DNA of 64,000 bases from Ureibacillus thermophilus (GTDB taxonomy: Bacteria > Bacillota > Bacilli > Bacillales_A > Planococcaceae), in the NCBI RefSeq assembly GCF_042657185.1, contig NZ_JBHSNN010000010.1, one strand, 5' to 3'. Shown in pieces: positions 33,645 to 41,581 of this stretch. Numbering within the stretch: the stretch's first letter is position 1; each line of letters starts with the position of its first letter. A program made the position numbers and the translations under genes. Below the pieces are notes generated by a model. That model did no database searches. It was not told the origin of the DNA and saw only the letters and a program-made list of their open reading frames with translations.

Positions 33645-34589
33645 ATGCCTTTAAGTATATTTGGGTTTCAAGCGATGTGGAGCCCATATATGATCGGGAC
33701 ATTGGTATTTGTCATCATTGTTTATTTTTTAGTTACAATTCGTTGGAGAAACGATTTTAAAGAGAGCGAGCCTTTAAAAAAAAAGGAAGCCGTTTATTTT
33801 CTTTTAGGAATTATTTTATTATATGTGGTAAAAGGTTCTCCAATTGATTTGATGTCTAATATTACTTTTACAATGCATATGGTTCAAATGGCTTTCTATC
33901 TATTATTGCTTCCAATTTTCTTTATTAAAGGAATTCCTTGGTGGATATGGAAAGTAGTTGTGGAATTTCCGGTAGTTGATAAAATTGTGAAAGCATTAAC
34001 CCATCCAGTTGTCTCCGTTCTTGGGTTTGCATTAGCTTTTTCAGTTTATCATTTACCGTTTGTATTTGATAACATTAAAGTAGATGAAACATTGCATGGA
34101 CTAGCCAGTCTTGCATTGTTCTTATCAGCCTTTTTTATGTATTGGCCGCTTGTCAACGAAGTGCCAGGACAGCGAAAAGTTAAAGGATTATATAAAGTAG
34201 GGTATATTATCGCGACTGCTGTTGTAATCACGCCTGCTTGTGCATTGATTATTTTTACAAAAAATCCTGCTTATGCAACATACACTGATGGAGAAGCATG
34301 GTTGAAGGCAATGGCCCTTTGTGTGCCGGATAGAACTTTAGCAAGCATTAATACATCCGTTCAGCTATCAGGTCCGGAACTATTTACGAATCTTTCGCCA
34401 TTGCGTGATCAGCAATTAGGCGGAGTGTTGATGAAAATTATTCAAGAAATCATTTTAGGTTTTATTTTATACTTTGCCTTCCGTGAATGGTGGAATGATG
34501 AGCATAGGTTGTCTGAAGAAGAAATTACAGCGAAGGCATTAAGTGACTTCCAAGAGAAAAAAGAAACCATAAAGAATAGGGGTATGTGA
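33645..34589 (+). CDS. ctaG: Cytochrome c oxidase assembly protein CtaG (caa3_CtaG family)
   Basis: Polytopic membrane protein needed to make active caa3 oxidase, probably in CuB metallation. 314 aa, about seven helices; histidines in THPVVSVLGFALAFSVYHLPF and TFTMHMVQM are typical of the family. ATG 33645 is preceded by AAGGAG at 8 nt. A TATAAT (33588-33593) suggests its own promoter after the ctaF terminator. Synteny with B. subtilis supports the name. Confidence 0.9.
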   Translation: MPLSIFGFQAMWSPYMIGTLVFVIIVYFLVTIRWRNDFKESEPLKKKEAVYFLLGIILLYVVKGSPIDLMSNITFTMHMVQMAFYLLLLPIFFIKGIPWWIWKVVVEFPVVDKIVKALTHPVVSVLGFALAFSVYHLPFVFDNIKVDETLHGLASLALFLSAFFMYWPLVNEVPGQRKVKGLYKVGYIIATAVVITPACALIIFTKNPAYATYTDGEAWLKAMALCVPDRTLASINTSVQLSGPELFTNLSPLRDQQLGGVLMKIIQEIILGFILYFAFREWWNDEHRLSEEEITAKALSDFQEKKETIKNRGM

Positions 34590-34592
34590 AGC

Positions 34593-35054
34593 ATGGGTGT
34601 ACCAATTTTACCAACGATTAGTACAGGATTTATTGTAATTAGCGCAGTTTTAGTGGCAATCGGATGGGGACTAATCATTGCCAGAAAAATTGAGGCACAT
34701 AAGAAAGTCATGTTGGCAGCTGGTGCGAGTGCGCTAACCTTTTTCATTATATATGCTTTAAGAACATTGTTTATCGGCAATACGGCTTTTGGCGGTCCTG
34801 ATAATATTAAAGTTTATTATACATTCTTCTTAATTTTCCATATTATTTTGGCAACAGTAGGCGGCGTATTAGGACTTATCAGCATTATTACTGGTTTAAA
34901 AGATAAGCTCACAACTCACCGTCGTCTTGGACCGATTTCAAGTATAATTTGGTTCTTTACAGCCATCACAGGCGTTATTGTATATTTATTGCTTTATGTA
35001 ATTTATGAAGGCGGCGAAACAACTTCTGTGATTAAAGCAATTTTAGGAATTTAA
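34593..35054 (+). CDS. DUF420 family membrane protein (YozB/CtaM-like)
   Basis: 153 aa, four membrane helices, with conserved charged and histidine residues (HKKVMLAAGASALTFF near residue 37, FHIILATVGG and TTHRRLGPISSIIWFF). DUF420 proteins include B. subtilis YozB and S. aureus CtaM, which are required for maturation of heme-copper oxidases. The gene follows ctaG by 3 nt, which fits an oxidase assembly role. ATG 34593 follows AGGGGT. Confidence 0.82.
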   Translation: MGVPILPTISTGFIVISAVLVAIGWGLIIARKIEAHKKVMLAAGASALTFFIIYALRTLFIGNTAFGGPDNIKVYYTFFLIFHIILATVGGVLGLISIITGLKDKLTTHRRLGPISSIIWFFTAITGVIVYLLLYVIYEGGETTSVIKAILGI

Positions 35055-35059
35055 TTTCT

Positions 35060-35092
35060 CGAGGCTACTGTTTAGCCTCTTTTTCTTTTTAA
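35060..35092 (+). terminator. Terminator after the DUF420 gene
   Basis: GAGGCTA(CTG)TTTAGCCTC followed by a T-rich run, just after the stop at 35054. Confidence 0.8.
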
Positions 35093-35103
35093 ACCTAAAA
35101 AAT

Positions 35104-35131
35104 AAAAAAAGAGGCTATTCAATTGCCTCCT
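35104..35131 (-). terminator. Terminator of the YugN-like gene
   Basis: GAGGC (35111-35115) and GCCTC (35125-35129) with an A run on the left, giving a minus-strand T run. Confidence 0.6.
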
Positions 35132-35163
35132 TTGTAATATAAATTAAATAAAATATAAGTGCA

Positions 35164-35526
35164 TTATGCGACGCCGATTTCAGCTAAATCTTTTTTAATG
35201 TTTTCTAAAATGGATTCACATTTTTTTACTAAATGTGCTGGAAATACTTCATCTTCACCGTATTCAACACCATGTGGGTAATAGTATTTGCCGAGAGCAG
35301 GTTTCAAGATTTTTAAAGTAGCTGTATTGTTTCCACAGTCTCCAGAAACGGCTGTGCAGAAAACGCGTAAATAGTAACGGCCTTCTTTCACATCAAAACG
35401 TTTGTCAAATGTCATACGGTCATAATCCCATCCGCCGTGGCATGTTAAACCGTTTTTTTCCATTACTTCAACAAGTACCGCTTGGTCTACGATTATATCT
35501 TCAAGCGTTTTGTTTTCAAAATACAT
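35164..35526 (-). CDS. YugN-like family protein
   Basis: 120 residues from ATG 35526, with AAAGGAGGAT directly upstream on the minus strand; frames reaching 35586 have no such site. The segment GGWDYDRMTFDKRFDVKEGRYYLRVF matches the YugN family (B. subtilis YugN, 134 aa, GNWDYDHGCFDYKID as remembered). Soluble, function unknown. Not at the usual B. subtilis locus of yugN. Confidence 0.75.
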   Translation of the reverse strand: MYFENKTLEDIIVDQAVLVEVMEKNGLTCHGGWDYDRMTFDKRFDVKEGRYYLRVFCTAVSGDCGNNTATLKILKPALGKYYYPHGVEYGEDEVFPAHLVKKCESILENIKKDLAEIGVA

Positions 35527-35671
35527 GAATAATCCTCCTTTTGTTACATCGAACAAATTTTTACGCATAATTTTATAATAGAGCAATTTCTTAATAGTTG
35601 CAATGACAACATTGTGTCATACAAATTAAATTTAGTATAATGAGACCATTATAGCAAAGGATATGAATTGT

Positions 35672-36724
35672 ATGAAAACGCTCTTTCGAATATTAATTGT
35701 CCTTTTTTGTATTGCTATTCTTTATTATTATACATCTGATTCAACTTATGAGCTTGAGCCATTGGAAGGCCCAAATTCGAACTCCTCTGTAATCCCTAAA
35801 ACCGAAATTCCAAAAGGGGATGAGGATGCATTGCCAAGACCTGAGATGGGCATTTCTACATACATAAATCAAAAAAGCGATAGGATCGTAAAGGATTTTG
35901 GCGAGCCAAATCGAATTGACCAAAGCGCCTATGGTTATGAATGGTGGGTTTATAATAATAATCCAAAATCATTCATCATGTTTGGGGTAGAAAATGGAAC
36001 GGTCACTCAAGTGTATACAGCAGGTAGTCATGTGGATGCAACACCGTATAAGATAGGTGAATCGATTGATGAAATTTATCGAATGACGATTGTTAATCCG
36101 GAAATAACGGTAAATATTGGAGATAACGTTTATACATTTTCACTGTCGGAATATGATATGCATTCTCGAATTTTAGTAAAATTTGACGGCGTTTTTGCCC
36201 AATTATATATCGACCAATTCACAAATACGTTGGTGGGCATTCGATATATGAACAGTGAAACCTTGGTGAAGCATAGACCATATGAGATGAGCTTTGTAGG
36301 GGATTTAATTCGGGTGCCGAATTTAAATTCTTATATTTTACAGCAAAGCAATGAAGCCTATTCAAAACAATTATTTGATACGATCAATGTTTTCCGTAAC
36401 AATAAGGATGTTCCAGTATTGGAATGGGATGTTGAGGCAAGCCTTGCTGCCATGGAACATAGTGAAGAAATGTATACAGAAGATTATTTGTCTCATGATT
36501 CGCCTAAATTTGGTTCGCTTAAAGATCGGCTGCAAATGCATTCAATTGTGTATGATGAAGCGGGAGAAAACTTGGCTACAGCTTATTATGATGCCATTGA
36601 AGCTGCCCATGGATGGTTTAATTCAGAGGAGCATCGCGATTTGATTTTAAATGAAAAATTCACTCATGTTGGTTCAGGGGTTTTCATCAATTACTATACT
36701 CAAATTTTTTTAAAGAAACCTTGA
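35672..36724 (+). CDS. ylbC: CAP-domain secreted/anchored protein YlbC
   Basis: 350 aa with an N-terminal signal anchor (FRILIVLFCIAILYYY), a central CAP-associated domain (about residues 60-200) and a C-terminal SCP/CAP domain (about 230-345) with HSEEMYTEDYLSHDSP and AAHGWFNSEEHRDLIL, the usual His/Glu positions. ATG 35672 is 11 nt after GCAAAGG; ATG 35663 is too near. CAP proteins in bacilli are linked to spore or cell envelope structures; the exact role is unknown. The adjacent B. subtilis genes ylbA and ylbB are absent. Confidence 0.82.
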   Translation: MKTLFRILIVLFCIAILYYYTSDSTYELEPLEGPNSNSSVIPKTEIPKGDEDALPRPEMGISTYINQKSDRIVKDFGEPNRIDQSAYGYEWWVYNNNPKSFIMFGVENGTVTQVYTAGSHVDATPYKIGESIDEIYRMTIVNPEITVNIGDNVYTFSLSEYDMHSRILVKFDGVFAQLYIDQFTNTLVGIRYMNSETLVKHRPYEMSFVGDLIRVPNLNSYILQQSNEAYSKQLFDTINVFRNNKDVPVLEWDVEASLAAMEHSEEMYTEDYLSHDSPKFGSLKDRLQMHSIVYDEAGENLATAYYDAIEAAHGWFNSEEHRDLILNEKFTHVGSGVFINYYTQIFLKKP

Positions 36725-36740
36725 TTTAGAAAAATCTTCA

Positions 36741-36787
36741 AAAAGCGGATTGAGAAAATGGTTGTTTTCCAATTCGCTTTTTTATTT
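36741..36787 (+). terminator. Terminator of ylbC
   Basis: AAAGCGGATTGAGAAAA pairs imperfectly with TTTTCCAATTCGCTTT, followed by a T run. Confidence 0.65.
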
Positions 36788-36864
36788 TTTAAGAAATCTC
36801 TAACTTGTTGCCCCTGTGTCACATTTTTTTCCTGGGCATATGATATGGGAAAAGGAGTGACACA

Positions 36865-38337
36865 GTGCAATTAGCAGAGTTATTAAAAGATTGGCCTTGT
36901 ACGGTGAAAGGCAGCTCCATCCGCATTGAAGTAACTGGTATTGAAGATCATGCCCAGCATGTGAAACCCGGCGATTTATTTATTGTCAGAAAAGGGAAAA
37001 AGTTTGATGGGTATGAGTTCATTGATTTAGCCATTCAAAATGGTGCGGTTGGAGTTGTCATTGAAGATGAAAATAAACTCGATCAATTAAAATTACCGGT
37101 ACCTCTAATTTGGGTTCCGAACTGTTTAAAGTTTATGTCCTTTAGTGCTGCAAAAATTCATCATTTTCCTGCAGAAGCGCTGCAAGTCATTGCAATAACT
37201 GGTACGAATGGAAAAACGACGGTGAGCCATTTTATTGGGCAACTGCTGCAAGCACTACATAAAAAGGTCATGGTAATTGGAACGGTTGGCGTATTTATCA
37301 ATGGTGAAGAAATTGATTTAGAATACGAACATTTAACAACACTGCAGCCGAAACATTTGCATAAAATCTTGCAGTATGCGGTAAGAAATAGAATACAATA
37401 TGTGGCACTGGAAGCCTCTTCTATGGGGCTTGCGACTCATCGGCTGGATGATTGCGATATTGATATAGGGGTATTTTTAAATTTAGCGGAAGATCATATT
37501 GAAGAACACGGATCCTTTGAAAAATATAAACAATCCAAACAAATTTTAGCCCAGCTGGCAAAAAAGATTATATTAAATGGTGACGATTCATTTTGTCGAA
37601 CAGTAGGTCTGCAATCGAAAAAGAAAAAGACCTATTTTGGTCTCGGAAATCGCGTGAATTACCAATTGCAAGTGTTGGCGGAGGGCATTCAGCATACCAC
37701 TTGCTGTTTGCAGAGCGATAAAGGCCAAAAGGTGTTTACATTGCCATTTGTGGGAGAACATCAATTGCAAAATGCCATCGCTGCCATTACAACCGTCAGC
37801 GAATTAGGCTTCCCAATCGATAAGATTTGTGAAGCGGCAGAACACTTGCATTTGCCAAACGGAAGGCTTGAGCCGGTTCCGAATAATTTAAATTTGTCTA
37901 TCTACATCGACTATGCCCATACGGAAGCAGCGTTGAGAGCCGTATTAAAAACATTGAAAAAAACAGTGAAAAACGAATTAATTTTAGTATTTAGCTGCGG
38001 CGGCGACAGAGATAAACATAAGCGGATAAAAATGGGGGCGGTTGCTTCCAAATATGCAGATATGATTTACTTGACAACTGATAATCCGAGAAGTGAGGAT
38101 CCAACTTTGATAAATTCTCAAATTGCAGCCGGGTTCCCATCGACTCAAAAATATGAAATGATATTAGATCGGGCAGAAGCTATCGAAAAAGCTATTTTAT
38201 CTGCTAAAGAAGGGGATACGATCCTCATCGCCGGAAAAGGGCATGAAACGACCCAAACCTTTAAGGACAAGGAAATTTATTTTTCCGATTATGAATGTGT
38301 TCAAGCTGTTTTGGCAAAATATCATCAAAATCAATAA
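36865..38337 (+). CDS. murE: UDP-MurNAc-tripeptide ligase, MurE family with DNPR motif
   Basis: Adds the third amino acid of the stem peptide to UDP-MurNAc-Ala-Glu using ATP. 490 aa with three Mur domains: N-terminal UDP-binding domain (about 1-105), ATPase core with GTNGKTT at 113-119 and the carbamylated lysine region LNLAEDHIEEHG..YKQSK, and the C-terminal domain with YAHTE, GGDRDKHKR and DNPRSEDP (DNPR at 406-409). DNPR is the meso-diaminopimelate type signature; lysine-adding enzymes differ there. GTG 36865 is 7 nt after AAAAGGAGTGA. It lies outside the dcw cluster, where murE is missing. A CATATGAT(A) at 36837 resembles sporulation sigma -10 elements. Confidence 0.85.
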   Translation: MQLAELLKDWPCTVKGSSIRIEVTGIEDHAQHVKPGDLFIVRKGKKFDGYEFIDLAIQNGAVGVVIEDENKLDQLKLPVPLIWVPNCLKFMSFSAAKIHHFPAEALQVIAITGTNGKTTVSHFIGQLLQALHKKVMVIGTVGVFINGEEIDLEYEHLTTLQPKHLHKILQYAVRNRIQYVALEASSMGLATHRLDDCDIDIGVFLNLAEDHIEEHGSFEKYKQSKQILAQLAKKIILNGDDSFCRTVGLQSKKKKTYFGLGNRVNYQLQVLAEGIQHTTCCLQSDKGQKVFTLPFVGEHQLQNAIAAITTVSELGFPIDKICEAAEHLHLPNGRLEPVPNNLNLSIYIDYAHTEAALRAVLKTLKKTVKNELILVFSCGGDRDKHKRIKMGAVASKYADMIYLTTDNPRSEDPTLINSQIAAGFPSTQKYEMILDRAEAIEKAILSAKEGDTILIAGKGHETTQTFKDKEIYFSDYECVQAVLAKYHQNQ

Positions 38338-38428
38338 AAGCTTCTTAAGGAAGGCGACTAAAGCAAGTATTGAAAATACAAACTTCGCTGAAATTTTGCT
38401 ATGATAGATATACAGATTGGAGGAAAAA

Positions 38429-38875
38429 ATGATGATGATGACATCAGAATGGGCCTTCATTTTAGATGAAGCTGACGCATTGAGCTCCATGATTCTCAAT
38501 TCTGAACTCGTTCGCAATTACCGAGAAGCGCACCAAGCGGTTTACAGCGACCGATCGTTAGTTGAGAAGATTGCCGCATTTAATCGATTAAAAGAACAAT
38601 ATGAGGATGTACAACGTTTTGGCAAGTATCATCCTGATTATCATACAATTATGAAAGAAATTCGAAAGCAGAAAAGGGAACTGGATTTAAATGAAAAAGT
38701 TGCCAATTTAAAATTTGCTGAAAATGAACTGCAAGATTTGTTGGATGAAATTTGTCTCATTATTGGAAAATCCGTTTCGGAAGCGGTCAAAGTTCCAGTG
38801 AGCAACCCATTTTTTGAAACGTCTTGCCACTCCGGCGGCTGCGGATCCGGTGGAAATTGCTCTTGTTCTGCTTAA
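38429..38875 (+). CDS. ylbF: YlbF/RicF regulatory protein
   Basis: Component of the YaaT-YlbF-YmcA (Ric) complex that binds [4Fe-4S] clusters, affects RNase Y and is needed for competence, biofilm and sporulation. 148 aa, helical, with a cysteine-rich end (CHSGGCGSGGNCSC) that ligates iron-sulfur in the B. subtilis protein. ATG 38429 is 5 nt after GGAGG; three further ATGs follow in frame. It is separated from its usual neighbour ylbG by two inserted genes and a repeat copy. Confidence 0.92.
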   Translation: MMMMTSEWAFILDEADALSSMILNSELVRNYREAHQAVYSDRSLVEKIAAFNRLKEQYEDVQRFGKYHPDYHTIMKEIRKQKRELDLNEKVANLKFAENELQDLLDEICLIIGKSVSEAVKVPVSNPFFETSCHSGGCGSGGNCSCSA

Positions 38876-38886
38876 GAAAAAATCAA

Positions 38887-38932
38887 ACAGGCTGTTTGGA
38901 AAGGAATTGCTTTCTGAACAGCCTTATTTCTT
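38887..38932 (+). terminator. Terminator of ylbF
   Basis: AGGCTGTT (38889-38896) pairs with AACAGCCT (38917-38924), with an inner GGAAAG/CTTTC extension and a TTATTTCTT tail. Confidence 0.7.
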
Positions 38933-38957
38933 AATTTATTCAATATTGGAGGAAGTT

Positions 38958-39416
38958 ATGATTTTAGTAAGTGCATGTTTAGCAGGTTTAAAAGTTCGTT
39001 ATAATGGCACCGATTGTTTAGATGAAAAAATAGCGAAATTGCTTGAAGAGAAAAAAGCCGTCACGGTTTGTCCAGAAGTGCTTGGAGGATTGCCGATTCC
39101 TCGGGAGCCAGCTGAAATCATTGGGGGAGACGGTTTTGATGTGTTAGATGGGAAGGCAAAGGTTGTTTCAAAATCAGGAAAGGATGTAACAGAACATTTT
39201 TTAAAGGGAGCCTTAACTACTTTGGAAATCGCTAAGAAAGTGAATGCTACAATTGTCGTGTTGAAAGAAAACAGTCCGTCTTGTGGAAGTACGATGATTT
39301 ACAATGGAGAGTTTAATGGAGAGAAAAAGGCAGGAGATGGCGTTACTTCTGCGTTGCTGAAACGAAATGGATTTAGAGTGATTTCAGAAGAGGAGTTTTT
39401 GAGGGAATTAAATTAA
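38958..39416 (+). CDS. DUF523 family protein
   Basis: 152 aa. The cysteine motifs of the family are present: SACLAG near the start, VCPEVLGG..PREPAEI near residue 43, and ENSPSCGS near residue 106. They may bind a metal or iron-sulfur cluster. ATG 38958 is preceded by TGGAGGAAG. The longer frame starting at 38814 overlaps ylbF and is not used. Function unknown; not in the B. subtilis ylbF-ylbG interval, so it is an added gene. Confidence 0.85.
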   Translation: MILVSACLAGLKVRYNGTDCLDEKIAKLLEEKKAVTVCPEVLGGLPIPREPAEIIGGDGFDVLDGKAKVVSKSGKDVTEHFLKGALTTLEIAKKVNATIVVLKENSPSCGSTMIYNGEFNGEKKAGDGVTSALLKRNGFRVISEEEFLRELN

Positions 39417-39420
39417 AAAA

Positions 39421-39728
39421 AGTTTGGACAAATCAAAAAACATCACTTTCTCCAAAGAGAAAATGATGTTTTTTGAGATGTTATTAAAAATTGATTTCCG
39501 TTCCGGGGACGCTTTCCGCGGGACCGGATCGAGCCTCCTCTGAGTCATCCCTTCGCTCCTCGTGGTCTCGAGAGGGCTCGTCGCAGGAAAGCTTTGAATT
39601 TACTTCCTTGAACTTGCTCCGCTTTGCGACTAAGCGTGCGAGACAGGAACTCGCTCCGTCACTCCAATCAATTTTTTATCAAAACTCTTTCAGCTGCCCC
39701 TATAATTTTTTGTTCATGTCCCAGCCTC
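39421..39728 (-). repeat. Intergenic repeat copy 5 (inverted, long subtype)
   Basis: 308 bp in opposite orientation. The end at 39728 is the intact GAGGCTGGGACAT (reverse strand), while the other end (39421-39435, AGTTTGGACAAATC) is degenerate. It carries the extra internal block with GCACGCTTAGTC shared with copy 2, plus about 35 nt more. It fills the gap between the DUF523 gene and the phosphodiesterase gene. The frame at 39491-39736 is an artefact. Confidence 0.88.
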
Positions 39729-39741
39729 TAGGATGAAAAAA

Positions 39742-40677
39742 CTATTTTTCATTTTCATTTTTTTCTGCTTGGCTTTCTATCCAATTTCGTACAAGGGGAA
39801 CTGCAATATCTGGCCGGTCGGTGATAATGCCTTGTGCACCGTTTTCCAATAATTTTTTCATTTGTTCTTCATCGTCAATTACCCAATAATGGACAGGGAT
39901 GTTGAATTTGTTCAAGAAAGCAATAAATTTCGGCGAGTCGAGCGTAATTCTTCCATGTTTTTGAGGCAGTTGAAATACGTCGACTTTTGGTTGATATAGA
40001 TGTCCAAATTGGCTCGTATAAGCGGCAAAGGCTTTTTTTACATCCGTTTCTCCTGCTCCTAAAGCAACTCGATTTTGGGCATATAAATTGAAACGGTCTA
40101 CTTGTTCGCTATAGAAGCTCGTTACTACTACCCGATTTTCTGCGTGGTATTCTTCTATTAATCTCCATAGTTTCGAAGGCATTAAGCTTCCTTCATAGGT
40201 TTCCGGGCTATCCTTAATGTCAATATTTATATACATATTCGGGAATTTTTCAAATAATTCTCTTAACGTCACAATATCTACTTTTTCATTACGGTATGGA
40301 TAATTTCCTTCTTCGTCTTTATAATGATAAGCAAAATTAAAGGTCTTTAATTCTTCTAATGTAAAGTCTCTTATAGCACCTATCCCATCTGAAGTTCGAT
40401 CGATGGTCTCATCGTGAAAAGCAACGATTTCTTCGTCTTTTGTAAGGCGTATATCGATTTCAAAGCCATCTACTCCAAGTTCAAATGCTTTATCAAAAGC
40501 AATCATAGTATGCTCTGGTGCGAGTTTTGCCCCACCTCTATGAGCTAACACAACAGGAGATTTTTGTAAAACAGCTTTTCCTTCTCGTTTTTGGGGTTTT
40601 AAAAAAGCTTTGCTTCCAGCCCATGCGGCCGCACTTGCAGCAGCAATCGCCAGCGCCAATTTTGTTTTTTTTCCCAT
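39742..40677 (-). CDS. Glycerophosphodiester phosphodiesterase, membrane-anchored
   Basis: Cleaves glycerophosphodiesters to glycerol-3-phosphate and an alcohol. An N-terminal signal anchor (residues 5-25, alanine-rich) is followed by the GDPD TIM barrel: VLAHRGG near 42, APEHT, GFEIDIRLTKDEEIVAFHDETIDRT with the metal-binding E, D and H, and the closing ITDRPDIA. 311 aa. Being exported, it may act on phospholipid head groups or teichoic acid. ATG 40677 has AAAGGAGG upstream on the minus strand. Lies between ylbF and ylbG, an insertion relative to B. subtilis. Confidence 0.88.
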   Translation of the reverse strand: MGKKTKLALAIAAASAAAWAGSKAFLKPQKREGKAVLQKSPVVLAHRGGAKLAPEHTMIAFDKAFELGVDGFEIDIRLTKDEEIVAFHDETIDRTSDGIGAIRDFTLEELKTFNFAYHYKDEEGNYPYRNEKVDIVTLRELFEKFPNMYINIDIKDSPETYEGSLMPSKLWRLIEEYHAENRVVVTSFYSEQVDRFNLYAQNRVALGAGETDVKKAFAAYTSQFGHLYQPKVDVFQLPQKHGRITLDSPKFIAFLNKFNIPVHYWVIDDEEQMKKLLENGAQGIITDRPDIAVPLVRNWIESQAEKNENEK

Positions 40678-40861
40678 GTTTGGCCTCCTTTACGAGCTTC
40701 TATCTTCTATTTGCAATTGAAAGTCTACTTTACTTGTTTAGCAAAAATTTAGTCCCTTAAAATTGATTATAACGAAAATTGTAGCGTCATGTCACGAATG
40801 TTCAGTTGCTATTGATTTTGCGTGTATGGTATCCTTGAAATGAAGAAAAGGGGTAATAAAA

Positions 40862-41137
40862 ATGCAAGAACGCCAAGGGCTAATTGTGTATATTTATCAG
40901 TTAAAAAACGCTAAAAGTTTGAGAAAGTTTGGACATGTGCATTATATTTCAAGAAAATTAAAATATGTTGTCCTTTATTGTAATCGAGATGAAATTTCTT
41001 ATATAAAAAATAAAATACAACGCCTTCCTTTTGTGAAAGACGTTGTGGAATCTTATTTGCCGTTTGTAAAAAATGAGTTTGAAAATAGCAAATCGAAGAA
41101 AGAAAAAGAAGAATTTGATTATCGAATTGGACTTTAA
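40862..41137 (+). CDS. ylbG: YlbG family protein (UPF0298/DUF2129)
   Basis: 91 aa, starting with QERQGLIVYIYQLKNAKSLRKFG, the hallmark of UPF0298, and ending with a charged helical tail. Cytoplasmic, function unknown. AAAAGGGG precedes ATG 40862. In B. subtilis it directly follows ylbF. Confidence 0.88.
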   Translation: MQERQGLIVYIYQLKNAKSLRKFGHVHYISRKLKYVVLYCNRDEISYIKNKIQRLPFVKDVVESYLPFVKNEFENSKSKKEKEEFDYRIGL

Positions 41138-41527
41138 TTAATCGAGCGGTGGAATTAAGCGGTTCATTCGCAATACGCCGATTAAATGTTGATAGAATAA
41201 AATGGTTTCAGCATAGTAACAGGAGTGTTTTATATCCATTGGAACTGCTTCTTTGCCGATTTCTTTTAATGCTTCCTCAAATAGCTCTAGCCGCTTAGAT
41301 GGTTTTTCTGGTGTGTAAGGAATTCCTTCGCGGCATATGTATATCGGCATAAAATTGCTGTCGCCAACGGGTTCAAAGGCTACTGCCGGGGAAGCGTACG
41401 CTTGATTTCCTTTATAAGATATAAATAAAAAGGCGTTATGGAATCTTTTTTTATTGGTGCGAATCAATTCACAAAGCTCATAAATATCTCCATAACCTTG
41501 TCCTAGTTCGACAAATTGTTGAGTCAT
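41138..41527 (-). CDS. Conserved hypothetical protein
   Basis: 129 aa, soluble, no signal peptide. It starts MTQQFVELGQGYGDIYELCELI, has a central beta stretch (FLFISYKGNQAYASPAVAFEP, MPIYICREG) and a helical end. GAAAGGATGAT lies upstream of ATG 41527. The stop codon abuts the ylbG stop. I recognise no named function. Its 5' end lies close to the divergent exported-protein gene. Confidence 0.65.
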   Translation of the reverse strand: MTQQFVELGQGYGDIYELCELIRTNKKRFHNAFLFISYKGNQAYASPAVAFEPVGDSNFMPIYICREGIPYTPEKPSKRLELFEEALKEIGKEAVPMDIKHSCYYAETILFYQHLIGVLRMNRLIPPLD

Positions 41528-41581
41528 TTTTTTATCATCCTTTCTTTTTCATATATTAACATTGTTAAAGGTGGTTTGCCC

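Noticed and set aside
36815..36844. Full sigma-E promoter for the MurE-like gene
   Set aside because: Only the -10 (CATATGAT) fits; no -35 at the right distance (GTCACATT lies only about 11 nt upstream).
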